Source of the DNA: Protula sp. h YS-2021
Taxonomy: Eukaryota; Annelida; Polychaeta; Sabellida; Serpulidae
Reading direction: 5' to 3'
Length of the DNA: 64,000 nucleotides
Assembly: GCA_949752745.1 (NCBI GenBank)
Contig: OX457025.1
Span: 99,001,587-99,065,586, forward strand
The translations under genes and the position numbers were made by a program. Every line of letters starts with the position of its first letter. The first letter of the stretch is position 1. Below are positions 8,785 to 19,696 of the stretch, one piece after another. The notes under the pieces were generated by a model that worked only from the letters and a program-made list of their open reading frames with translations, was not told the origin of the DNA and ran no database searches.

Positions 8785-8960
8785 AGCTATCTGCTGAGTC
8801 AGTCCACTCCCTTCAACAATCTGCTGAGAAATGATGACTTCACTCCACTCTGCTGAGTCAGTCCACTCCCTCCAACTATGTGCTGAGAAATGACTTCCCT
8901 CCAACTCTCTGCTGAGTTCACTCCTTTTTATACCCAACTATCTGCTGTGTCAGCTCCCTT
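8785..8960. repeat. Tandem promoter-proximal repeats CTGCTGAGTCAGTCCACTCC
   Basis: Four to five imperfect copies of CTGCTGAG(A/T)CAGTCCACTCC with CAACTATCTGCTGAGAAATG spacers. The minus-strand form GACTGACTCAGCAG contains TGACTCA, an AP-1/bZIP-like site, repeated upstream of the 8737 gene. Regulatory use is inferred. Confidence 0.6.
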
Positions 8961-9335
8961 TTCAAAGAACTTGCAAACTTTTGAATTCACTTCAAATCGT
9001 CCATGGTTGAATCGAACAAGTTCTGATACATTCGTCGTCAATGGAACGTCATCATCATTATGTAAAATGATTCTTGCAGCTACATCTAACATGAGCTCAA
9101 CTGCCCAAATTGTATTCGCGTTGATAAATGCTGAATCAATGTCATAAGTTAATGGCAAATGCAGTTCTTCACATTCATGTAGAAACGAGCGGATGAACCA
9201 ATCTCTTGGAATGACCTTTCTAACAGCTTCCTAATGCTGATGCAAATTCTTCACTTGTAACATCCAATCCGATTCAAAAGAAGGAAGCTTTGAAAATACG
9301 TAGTAAGTATAATTCACTTTAAAGGCGTCATCCAT
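8928..9335 (-). pseudogene. Acidic accessory protein, copy B, one in-frame stop
   Basis: 136 codons from the ATG at 9335 (MDDAFKVNYTYY). A single TAG at 9233-9231 interrupts a frame that otherwise runs to 8928. The second half, LTYDIDSAFINANT, matches DFDFDSAF in copy A (7763-8092). The C-terminus overlaps the duplicated promoter segment. A TATA box lies 36-41 bases upstream of the ATG. Confidence 0.6.
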
Positions 9336-9370
9336 AGTCTCTACACATCTGTGAAGAAGTAATGTTGACA

Positions 9371-9575
9371 TTTATACCACTTCCATATAATCAAAATATG
9401 GTGTGTAACTTGTTCAAAAAATTGCTGAGTCAGCAGAATTTATACCACTTTGATGTAATCAGAATATGATGTGTAAAACTTATTAAAATTGCTTACTCAG
9501 CAGAATTTACCACTGGTTGACATGTTTCACTCATGCTTTTATGCTACTTACATGTAATCAAAATATGGTGTGTAA
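9371..9575 (-). promoter_or_regulatory. TATA box and triplicated upstream segment
   Basis: TATAAA on the minus strand at 9376-9371 serves the gene starting at 9335. The segment containing it, with ATCA(A/G)AATATG(G/A)TGTGTAA, recurs at about 9439-9482 (second TATAAA at 9444-9439) and about 9536-9575. Repeated promoter-like blocks fit serial duplication. Confidence 0.5.
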
Positions 9576-9917
9576 CTTTTCAAACGTGTTTAAAAATTGT
9601 TGACTCAGCAGATAGTTGCTTGAATGTCTCACTTACAGTTGCACTGCTGCACTGCTGCACAGCAGAGACATCTAGCGGTGAAGTCAAATGGTATTCATCC
9701 GCCAAATGGTATTCATCCGCGAAGAACCACTGTAATCCAATGGTGAAATTTTCATGTAAATCGGTCAAGTATAATGAAAGTTATCATAATTTTAAGTTAA
9801 ATTGACGGTAAATATGCATACAACACGCTGTGCAAATAGTCTGTGATCATGTTAAAACTAGATATAAAACTGAATCAAACAGTGAAATTTTCATACAAAT
9901 CGACTAAGTATAACGAA

Positions 9918-10078
9918 AGTTTGTTTACAAAGTTTGTTTGCAAAGTTTGTTTACAAAGTTTGTTTACAAATCTTGTTTACAAGGTTTGTTTACAAAGTTT
10001 GTTTGCAAATCTTGTTTACAAAGTTTGTTTACAAAGTTTGTTTATAAAGTTTGTTTACAAAGTTTGTTTACAAAGTTC
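9918..10078. repeat. 13-bp tandem repeat GTTTACAAAGTTT
   Basis: About 12 consecutive 13-bp units with few substitutions. Because 13 is not a multiple of three, long repetitive reading frames appear by chance; no coding role is proposed. Confidence 0.9.
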
Positions 10079-10123
10079 ACTTTTGTTTACAAAGTTTCAA
10101 TAAACACTTACCGAAATAGTTAT

Positions 10124-10178
10124 CACTGTTGCCACTGTTGCCACTGTTGTCACTGTTGTCACTGTTGTCACTGTTGTT
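10124..10178. repeat. 9-bp repeat CACTGTTGC/T
   Basis: Six to seven tandem copies follow directly after the 13-bp repeat zone, possibly near the right edge of the Polinton-like element. Confidence 0.8.
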
Positions 10179-10274
10179 GTCGGGTGCTCATCCCTTATAT
10201 ACCCCTCTGATGTGAGCAAATTGTGGTGTGTAACTTTTGCTGATGTGGCATGCTGACTTCACAAAATGTTGCTC

Positions 10275-10525
10275 GCCTAGGGGGGGGGGTCCTGACTGCC
10301 GGCTAGGGGGGTCTGTCCCGACTGCCACCTGGGGGGGGGGGTCCTGACTGCTGGCTAGGGGGGTCTGTCCCGACTGCCGCCTGGGGGGGGGGTCCTGACT
10401 GCTGGCTAGGGGGGTCTGTCCCGACTGCCGCCTGGGGGTGGGGGGGTCCCGACTGCTGCTAGGGGGGAGGTCATCACTTCTTACCATAGGGTCTGTCCCG
10501 ACTGCCGCCTGGGGGGGGGGGGGGT
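10275..10525 (+). repeat. G-run tandem repeat with GGTCCTGACTGC / GGTCTGTCCCGACTGCC
   Basis: Four to five imperfect units of about 55-65 bases, each with two runs of 6-13 G. The G runs could form quadruplexes on the plus strand. Reading frames through it are low-complexity and not believed. Confidence 0.85.
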
Positions 10526-10529
10526 CCTC

Positions 10530-13500
10530 ACTTTGGCTATGTTACCATGGCTAGGCTTGGCTACGCTTCGTTTCCATGACTACATCACTGCGTTGCCATG
10601 TTTACTTCGTTGCCATGACCACGCCTATGACGTCACTTCCGGTCCAGACAGTATGACGTCATCAAGTGGGCTGAAACCCCCATTTCCTACCTACTGTATT
10701 GTTAGTCAACACTCCATGCTCACCGCTCCCAAAGCACAGGTCTAATTGCAGTTTGCATCTCTCGCTCTTTGAAATTGTGCTGCACTCGAGATTAAATGTC
10801 ATTTCCGGGCTTAACAATATGTATGAAAGACGAAAAGGTAGAAATTCACTGCTTATTTCGGTTTTAGCTTTAGTATGTATCTTCTCCTTATTATATGAAG
10901 AAGCATGAGAAACAAGCAAGAAATAAAAGTTTAATTATGGTTGGTTGTTTCTGTGTTTAATCTTCAAACAAAGCCTTTACCTGTCTATTAGGGACAAGAC
11001 AGCGCAGTCAGGCGTCCTTAATACACAGGTTTTACTGTAAAGTCAACATGCGTCTTTGATGACTTTACGGTAACTGTTAGTCATCAGTTGAATATTTTCC
11101 AGCGACATAGCAATAAGGCCTGTTTATATTCAACACATTGGGTTAAGATATTGTCCTGGCAGCGCAGCATCTATTTGGGAACGCGATATACATGGCATCA
11201 GTAATATAATTGATTTTAGATGGCATGATAATATTGGAAGCGATAACGACAGCCATTTACATGATATTTTAGCGTTTCAAAATTTCGGATTTTACATAAA
11301 CTATCAAATGTTACATCAAGTACATCGACTGTTGAATGGCATCAATAATATAAATGCATTTTAGATGACATGATTATAATTGGAAGCGACAACGACAGCC
11401 ATTTACAAGATATTCAAGGGATTAACAATTTTTGATTTTAAGTGAATCCGAAGAAATGAGCAATTTTCAAAGGGTAAATAGTGTTTTGTGCTCACATTAT
11501 TGACAATAATGGCATCTACAAGATAGGTTCCGTGATCAAATCCACTCGAATATATTTGCTTGCCAGGGATTTCACCAGGTTCTTATATCGATATTTTACC
11601 CAAAGATCAGAAAAGAAATAACCTACCGAATGAAAAGGTACGCAGTTTTCTTATCTTAACAACAGCAGAAGAAAAGAAACCAGAATGCGAACGCTGATGG
11701 ATTATGCAAAGTTCTGCTCCCCAAAAAAAATCGAGCACTCACCCGACACACACTCTAAGTGTCCGACTAAATACTTTCCAGGTAACTACAAAAAGATCGT
11801 AAGATCACTTATGCAAGTTTTGAAATACATTAAAGATGACTGGCAGGCTTTCGTTGATCCCAGTGTACACCATATCAGATCAATAACCTGGAATTTTCAT
11901 ATCGAAACCAAAGTGAAAATATGTTTTGCATGTTTTGATACCACAAAGCAAGTGACGTTACACCTTGAAAATGACCTAAGTATCTCTTTGCTGGAGTTCC
12001 ATCCAAGGTCATATGCTTGTTGTCACTGTGGACTCTCGTTGTTGCCATAGGATTTGAAGAATGTGCTCATGAAATGGCAACTCGGCACAGAACCCTTTCA
12101 AGTCAATCAATGCTTACTCTTCTCTATAAATTCTTGGAACGTTTTATTTTTTAACACATTAGCCGCCATTGAAATTTATATTCATTAGGCACATGGTTAC
12201 ATTCAAACAATCTGGCCTGCACAGAGTGATGTCTCGTACAACTCGGCTGCACAAAAAAATCACCGTTGACTGGCCCTCGTTGTTGACTGTTGGATAAGGC
12301 TAAGTTGATGTAACATTGAATAACTTATCTAAATAATTCGATGTTGCTCCAGAGTATTGCCTCCCTACTGCTATTTTATTATCCATCTAAGGCATTGAGG
12401 AAATCCTAAATAAAGCATTCGGTTAACTTTCGGCGTGATCCCCAGCGTCTGTAAATGTAGGACAAAATGGCAGATTTAACACGACAACTCAAGATCCTAA
12501 TTTAACCAATAAAGACATAATATAAACTCTTTCTTTGATTACCCAGTGACTAAGGAAGGTTCAAGTCGTCAAAATGTCGCATAGACTCTGAAAAATATCT
12601 TGGCGTCGTTCTTGACCAAGACATGGACAATTAACAAAACTTAATCTTAAACCGCTGAGATTGCAATTTATAATGTCTCTATCAGAAAGAAACGAAACCA
12701 CTGACAATGCGATGTGAGACCTTTAACATTCCTGTTCGAACCCATATACAACCAAAATATAAGCAAACTTCAAGCTGTTTAAGGCGGTGTTGTTTGGTTG
12801 TTGTTAAATAATTGCGATTGCGGATACTAAGTTAATTATTATTATTATTATTTGGTGCATTAACATTGAGTTAAATGTACTGGAACTTTAAGTGCATAAC
12901 ACATAGACTTAAATTAAGATGCGCTGGCATCAAATACGTAAAACTGAGGATTGTTGGTGCCTTGTACAGCTAAATATCATAGTTAGCAGCATGAACACTA
13001 TTTTATCTTTAACTAGAAGCCAGTGTAACTGTCTTAGAAGCGAAGTAGCATGCGTGTAGTGTTTACACCAGTTCATATGCTGCTGGCATACTCTAGGAGA
13101 GTAATCACACATGATTGAACAAGCGATTTGGTTGCTTTTATTGTCAAGAATTTTCCTATTCTCGAAGTATCGGCAGATAAAATGGGCACGACTTTTTATT
13201 CACAGAGATCAAGTGCAAGCCATGGGTAAGGGTATTTGGATCTGTCGGAAAATATATGTATCAAATTGTAAATTTAAGTTTGATGTAGTGACTTTACATT
13301 TGGGAATTTTATTTGTGCAGACTACTTCAATTACAAAGTTAAGCCATCACTTAAGCACAATAGGAAAATAAACAATATTGCTTTGTTTCACAATGTTATT
13401 ACAGGATTTAGTACGTCTTATAGGCCCGATTCTTCCCCAGTGGAGAATGTTGTCGTCTTGCTGGTTTCACATATTTAGATCTCCAGACCAAGTGATGGAG

Positions 13501-16500
13501 CGACGCTAGGACAAATGACTAAGCTGTCTCATCTCCAGGACTGCAATGACACACACTCGTTGTTGATGACCTTTCTAGGCTTTTGACCGTTTTGATGTTA
13601 TTAGTGTTAGCTTACTTCTCGCTGAAACCATAGTCAAGATTTTTGTCGATTCCTTGCTTGCTGTCTTGAGAGCTCTGTCATGTTTTCTATAATTTCCAAC
13701 ATTCGAAACATTCCCAAACAGATTTGAAAACGAATCCTCCACAGATCACTTCAGTAGATTGACACCATGCTTTACAATCGTTTTCCTCACAGTCTTTCCT
13801 AAGAGCGTCGTATTTGACTGTTTTTAGTTCGCCACCTTGAGTTGCTTCTCTCACTTCTCTCACGGCATAGTTAGTTCTATCATGAAATTCCTGTTAGTTC
13901 TATCATGATTACTCCTGTTTGACCACACTAAAAGATCTGGTCGCAGATTTGTGAGGCAGATTTAAAATGGGTACTGCAGTTACCGCTTGAGGTTCATCAT
14001 CTTTTGCCAGTCATCTGCCGGTGCCAAAACGCCAACGTTTCCTTTCATTGATGTTTCCATTAAAGTGTGCTTCGACCACACAGGCGTGCCTCCATCTGAA
14101 CCGTTCTTGTATCAGCGCTTGGTTACATTTATATAGAATATTCAATAGTGTTCCTTTATTCTTACACAACGCACATTCGTCGTTTTCACTCTTGTTCCAT
14201 GTTTTTTAAATTTTATTGAGTCGACAGCACGTGCGTCGGAGGAGCCTCTTAGAAGAAATCCTGGTCAATGATTCCTTTGTTTATATGTGTAGCTATGATA
14301 GAGCTCGAGATGTAATCGCCAGACATCTTATCCACGTTTCCACGTTAGCCGTCACAACTCCGTTTGCAATTCTCTTTTGTTCTTCACCGACTGTGTGCTC
14401 TTCTTACTCGTGGGTCTGCTTCGGATCACCGTTGTCTCCCAGTGCGATCTAAACCACGGAAGCCCTGCACAGCAGCTCCCGCCAGTTAGCTGTGGCACAG
14501 CCTGCTCCTTGCGTCTTCGAATGGTCTGTTGAATTGACCACTTCTTGCTACTTCCCAGTTGTATTCCAGCACTATGGGCCTTCTTATCCGATTCATGCAG
14601 TTGAATGTCACCTGAACTTTTGTTTCCTAGCTTTTTCTTTCCTGCTTTCCTCCACCACCAATGACAGCTGTAAGCTGGCAGATCTTCCGAACAAACCTAT
14701 GGATGAGAAGCTCGGCTTAATTCCTAGCCACTTGCACAGGAACTTGCGTGCAATTCTCGCTGATCTCCATTCTTCGGCCTGATCAATAAATATCTTTTCC
14801 AATCAGAAAACGCAAGTTTTGAACTGTACTAATTTAAGAAAATTTAAAAAAGCATGATGAAGATGAAAATCGAACAACGAAACCTCAGAAAAGTAAAAAA
14901 ATCTATCTATCTATTTTACATCAAAATCTATCTATGGACTTATTTGGATGAGCTATAAATCATTATCCATAGTAATTTTTGAAAAGTTCTGCCTTTCATT
15001 TTACTTTAAAAGTTGCGGGGTTTTTTCCTGACGTGTCTTTAAAAAAATGTTCTACTCTTTTGGAGCTGCGTATCGAAAGCACGATAAACACAAAGCTGAA
15101 TAACGCCGGCAGATCGCAAGTATCTATTGGTAACGATGAACTATGTCGCGAATGTTTTGAAGTGTTTCACAGGCTTGAATGTCAACGTCAGAATTTTGAA
15201 AGTGACACGCTGGCTAACAGATGTCCAATGTAACTTCTTCAAGACTGGATTGAGGTAGTCCACGCTAATATGCGCGCAGCTACATTCATAAGGTCCTGTA
15301 TCTAGTTGATAACACAATCAGGAAGGCTTACCCAGCTGCCGTTACAATAATTTATTTTGATAATTACAAGTGCATGCTCCAGTTATAATCGTTCAACCAA
15401 CCATATGCTTTCAAGTGATAGAAACCAATTTGTCGGATATGATTAACATGCAAATCATGGATAACGAACTATCCATCAACACACTGAGGTTGTGATCGTA
15501 TTCAGAAGCGCGAACAATATTATCATCAAGATTTAAACGGACAGTGGAACTTTAGTGTCCATTCCAGGTACCAAAAATAATAATAAATGCGGTTTTATTC
15601 TTATTTAATTTGACTTTGTTATTAAACATCTGCTTTGCAAGAGAAGTAATGCTAATTTCGATGTTCTTAACAGCTTACTCTCAACTGAACGAGGTTTGAC
15701 TGAGCTCTACTAAGGAAACATCTGCCAGGAAATGATACAAAAGAGTACTCATGTGTGATAATATTCGAAGTGATATGGTATAGACGCATTATTTACGGAG
15801 TCCTAGAATAGATGCCTGAAGTACATAACAATCTCTACACACCGGCTTCGGTTGACACACACTTTCACACAATAGTCTTGTAAATACGACTAAATCAGTT
15901 CAGAGTTCAACGAAAATATGGATCGATTAAACAGTCACAAACGCTTCAGTCCCTATTAAATCATAGATCCTCATCGGCCAAATGGATAATCACTGGAACC
16001 CTCATCACTGAAATGCACCTCTGAAATATGCTTTGAAGAAAAAAACAAATGGTTCCAGAACACTCAAAGATCTACGACAGTGGCATACCAGAAAAAAGTA
16101 CTGCGTGACCACATGATGAAGTGTTACCAAGAATGCTGCAACCAATGATGGTGCACGACGACATTTATAAAAGTGTTATTAGCTAAAGCACAAAGAGAGG
16201 AATACCAAGTAAACAAAGCATTGTGGTGCTAAATATTGACGAATTACACGACTTCTTTTTAAGTGTGCGGTGATTTATTGCCTTTCAGACAAGCAATCAG
16301 CCGCATAGCATGTTAGAAAAGAGCTCTAGTATAAAGAAGTTTATCAGTATTTTGTTGTGCGGAAGCACTCAGCGATGAAGTTCGAGGACAATGCAACGAC
16401 GTGTAAACGGGCTTACTGTAAAAATAGCACATGGGACGTCATAGAAATATGACAACGACATGAGTTCACCAAGCTTGGATACAATCCTAACGCATTGAAA

Positions 16501-17160
16501 TGAAGCTAATCGATGTAAGTAAGCAATGAAAAACCCAAATAAGACAGATAGTGGTTGGTAAGATTCTTGCTGATTAGACTCACGTAGAGTTGGATTAACG
16601 CTTCTGGCACTGGTAGTGGATAGAAATGCCAAAAATACCCAAGACCTCTGCTTCCTCATTGAAAATGACTGCAGTTCTAAAATATTTCGACAATGCGAAA
16701 TAACGATCCTACCTTTATATTTAGGCCATAGAGGTAAAATTAGGTATCAGGACAAATATTTCACACATGTCCAATTTATTGTTCATCATTTTCACCGCTA
16801 ACCATAAGTTTATTCACTGATGGACTGATTAAGTTAAAGTTTCCAAAATATTTGTTATTTAGAAGTTATTCTCCATGTGAAATATTAATATTTCTTAGAA
16901 TATGAAGCTCTTTCCTTAGATAATATGATTGGTAACAAGTATACGAGCATAACTGTTGCAAAAGGTTTATATTATACTCATTAATTTTTTAAACTAAAAA
17001 TCGAGTTTTGACCCATATTGGTACTAATATAAATTTAAAAGTCATAAAATACTTGTAAATAAAAACCTTTAGATGAAACAATAAAGCTATCTTATGTGAA
17101 ATTAATAACAATGCTTAAGATTTGATAAAAGTACTCTCGGCCAAGTACAACAGCCATTTT
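10530..17160. other. Intergenic; no convincing gene, one reverse-transcriptase scar
   Basis: Short open frames exist (for example 11685-12050 and 14492-14782) but show no family motif and no splice context. At about 12590-12625 the plus strand reads KYLGVVLDQDM, a motif common near the end of non-LTR reverse transcriptase domains, with stops on both sides: a LINE scar. Otherwise nothing is seen. Confidence 0.5.
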
Positions 17161-17288
17161 AAGATATGTTAGATAATAGCATAAAAAAGCCGGTGTCACT
17201 TAAATCATATGATACGGAGTCTTTGTTCATTTCTGTCCTTCAACAGAAGTACACAAAAAGGGACGCATGTATGCAGGCGAAAAATACA

Positions 17289-19615
17289 ATGTTTTCTACA
17301 AAACTCAAAGTGATTTTAATTGTGATTTTTGCATTCTGTGAAGGTAAGCATACATGTAACTAAAGTAGACCAATAGAATAAGCATTCTACATTACATTTG
17401 TGCGTAGTTTTTTTTAACTGAAATGCTTGCTTGTGCACACCAAGTCTCACAATAAAAGTGTTTGCAGTGGGGCGGATAGACGGAGGCCTTTATCAAAACC
17501 GTTATAATAGACACATACTATTGCACTTAATTGGAAAATGAGAAATGGTCAAGACAAGATTTTATTACCAATAAGACGCAAAACTGTGATATGGCATTAT
17601 CTTATTTTTAGAGTAAAGACTCTTTAAAAGGTGAGCGTTACATCTGATACAGAATTAAGGCTTCACTTAATTTTTTGCTTTACTACAGGGCATGCATACA
17701 ACAAAACTACTACCACCACAATCCGTTCTGGAGATAGCCTGGTACTTGAAATAGATGGCAAAGGCGGGTTCGATATCTATATCAGGGGTACATTATGGTT
17801 TCGAAGTGGCGACGCATTTTTCAACATTGACGGCAAAATTTATTCCAAAGGAGATGGCTCTCTTTCTTTTGATAGAGTGTAAGCACCACTATTACATTAT
17901 ATTATGTTGTTTGATCGTGCTTTGACAATGACTTAATTGCAGAATTAAATTTTGTAGAAATTTGCGTATATATAATGGTTATTCATCTGTTGATAACACT
18001 TCATTTAAAAGGCATACTGTGCAAATGTTTAATTTTCTGCACATCGTCTGTGTTCTGTGAAAAATGGATTTCTTGTTATTATGAACAAACATTGAAATGA
18101 AATGTTCTTTTCCAAGTATATATAATATCTAACTCTTCAGTTATATTGACCAAGGCGAAGATGTACTGGGATCTTGGATTAGTACTAATTACATGTATAC
18201 TGCGGGCATGGTTCCTGTGGAAATATCATTCAAACAGTACCGGGACTACTACTCTGGCTTCGTTGTGTTTGGTCAGGTACTGTAATGATTGCTCACTAAA
18301 TTAGGATGAACAGCATCAAATCTGTACCCTTTCCTTACTCTTTTATTGTGTTGAAAGATATGGTACTAATTCATACTTTGATACAAACGTGCCGCAAATA
18401 AATCAGTTTAAATTGCATTCTGATTTTAGTATGTTGTTTTCTCCTCATATTCTATCACAAAAATATGTACTGGCCACCACAACACTGGTCATCACAATTT
18501 TACTAATTGAAAGTGGTAATGAATGATTATTGTTATTAATTTATGTGGCTTCCTTGTAAGAAATTGATTCACAATTTTCAGACATTTCCATCTGGTGCAA
18601 ACAACACGAGTGTGGGGGATAAGAATAAACTCATTTCTGGTTTTCCAAGCTTTGTTATCAATGGTAGCACTGAGGAACTTGGCTACATGGCCTACGGTGG
18701 AATAATGGTTGCTGAAACCGGAAGAAAAATTGGCAGGTAAATGATATCGTTCGTGTTTAATTGTTTTTAGTGTATTTAAATTGTATTTAAATTGTGTTTA
18801 CATACTTTTGGCTTTTGATATTTTCCCCAAAACATGTATGAACAGTTTGAGGAAACAATTGTTGTACGAAATTATTTCGATTACAAAAATGCTATGGATT
18901 TTGAAGTCAAAGCCTGAATGCCGTCACAATTCATTTTGTAAACTATTCTATTTTAAATTCATGTACTTGGTATCGCTTTTATTTCTGAAGCTATTTCACC
19001 TTTGGACAGATGGACAGAAAAAGGCTTCAGTATCACGGATGGCACGAACTGCGGGCCTATTTCTGTATTCAACACGCAGGGAGACGCGATTTTCATGAGT
19101 CCGTTCTCCCAGTTCATGTCCGCTTCATCACTGCATGACGCAACAAAGCACACATATACGTGGGGTGTCATGGGAGGAGTTCAGCATATTCCTGAAACAT
19201 TTACATACAGCACTATACTGTACTACAGCTCTCAAGGCATCAATAAGGCAAGAACACCAGGTTTTTTAAAATGGTTACGAGATAATCATGGAGATGTTTA
19301 TACAGTCGTGGGAGACAATAGTGCTTAGGAAGCAGCAACACCAACCAATGAAGTTAACTAAACTATTTTAAAATTTATTAAATATTTCTCTGAATAATGA
19401 TTATATTTCAAAACTAACATAAGATAATTTGGAACTAGGCGAATATGTACATTTCAGGCTATTTCGGGCTGGGGTGATGTAATGAGAAAATACTACAATA
19501 AAGATACGAGCTACAGATATGCTGACATTACCTTGAATTATCTCAGCTATTGGACTGACAACGGTAACCAATAAATAATGTAATGGAATCAAAAATAACC
19601 GCAAAGGCTGTCCTT

Positions 19616-19696
<81 letters not shown>

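Larger units (their letters stand above)
1..10200 (-). mobile_element. Polinton/adintovirus-like integrated element (left end beyond window, decayed)
   Basis: Retrovirus-like integrase with chromodomain, packaging ATPase, adenain-like Cys protease, double jelly-roll major capsid, penton-type minor capsid and a pVI/pX-like basic protein lie on one strand in about 5.7 kb. This set is diagnostic of Polinton/Maverick elements and animal adintoviruses. Accessory genes follow upstream to about 9.4 kb. No protein-primed polymerase B is visible, so it is either left of the window or lost. No terminal inverted repeat could be paired because the left end is outside. The right boundary is uncertain; repeats begin at about 9.9 kb. 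Several genes have in-frame stops, so this copy is defective. Confidence 0.9.

Noticed and set aside
1036..9335. Alternative genetic code with TAA/TAG read as Gln in the Polinton-like element
   Set aside because: All three stop types occur, intact genes (ATPase, integrase core) use many CAA/CAG codons and no internal stops; decay is simpler.
9843..10210. Repetitive proteins with KVCLQSLFT units
   Set aside because: A 13-bp repeat read in rotating frames.
14021..14802. Possible genes on either strand
   Set aside because: Several short frames without motif, splice signals or mutual consistency.
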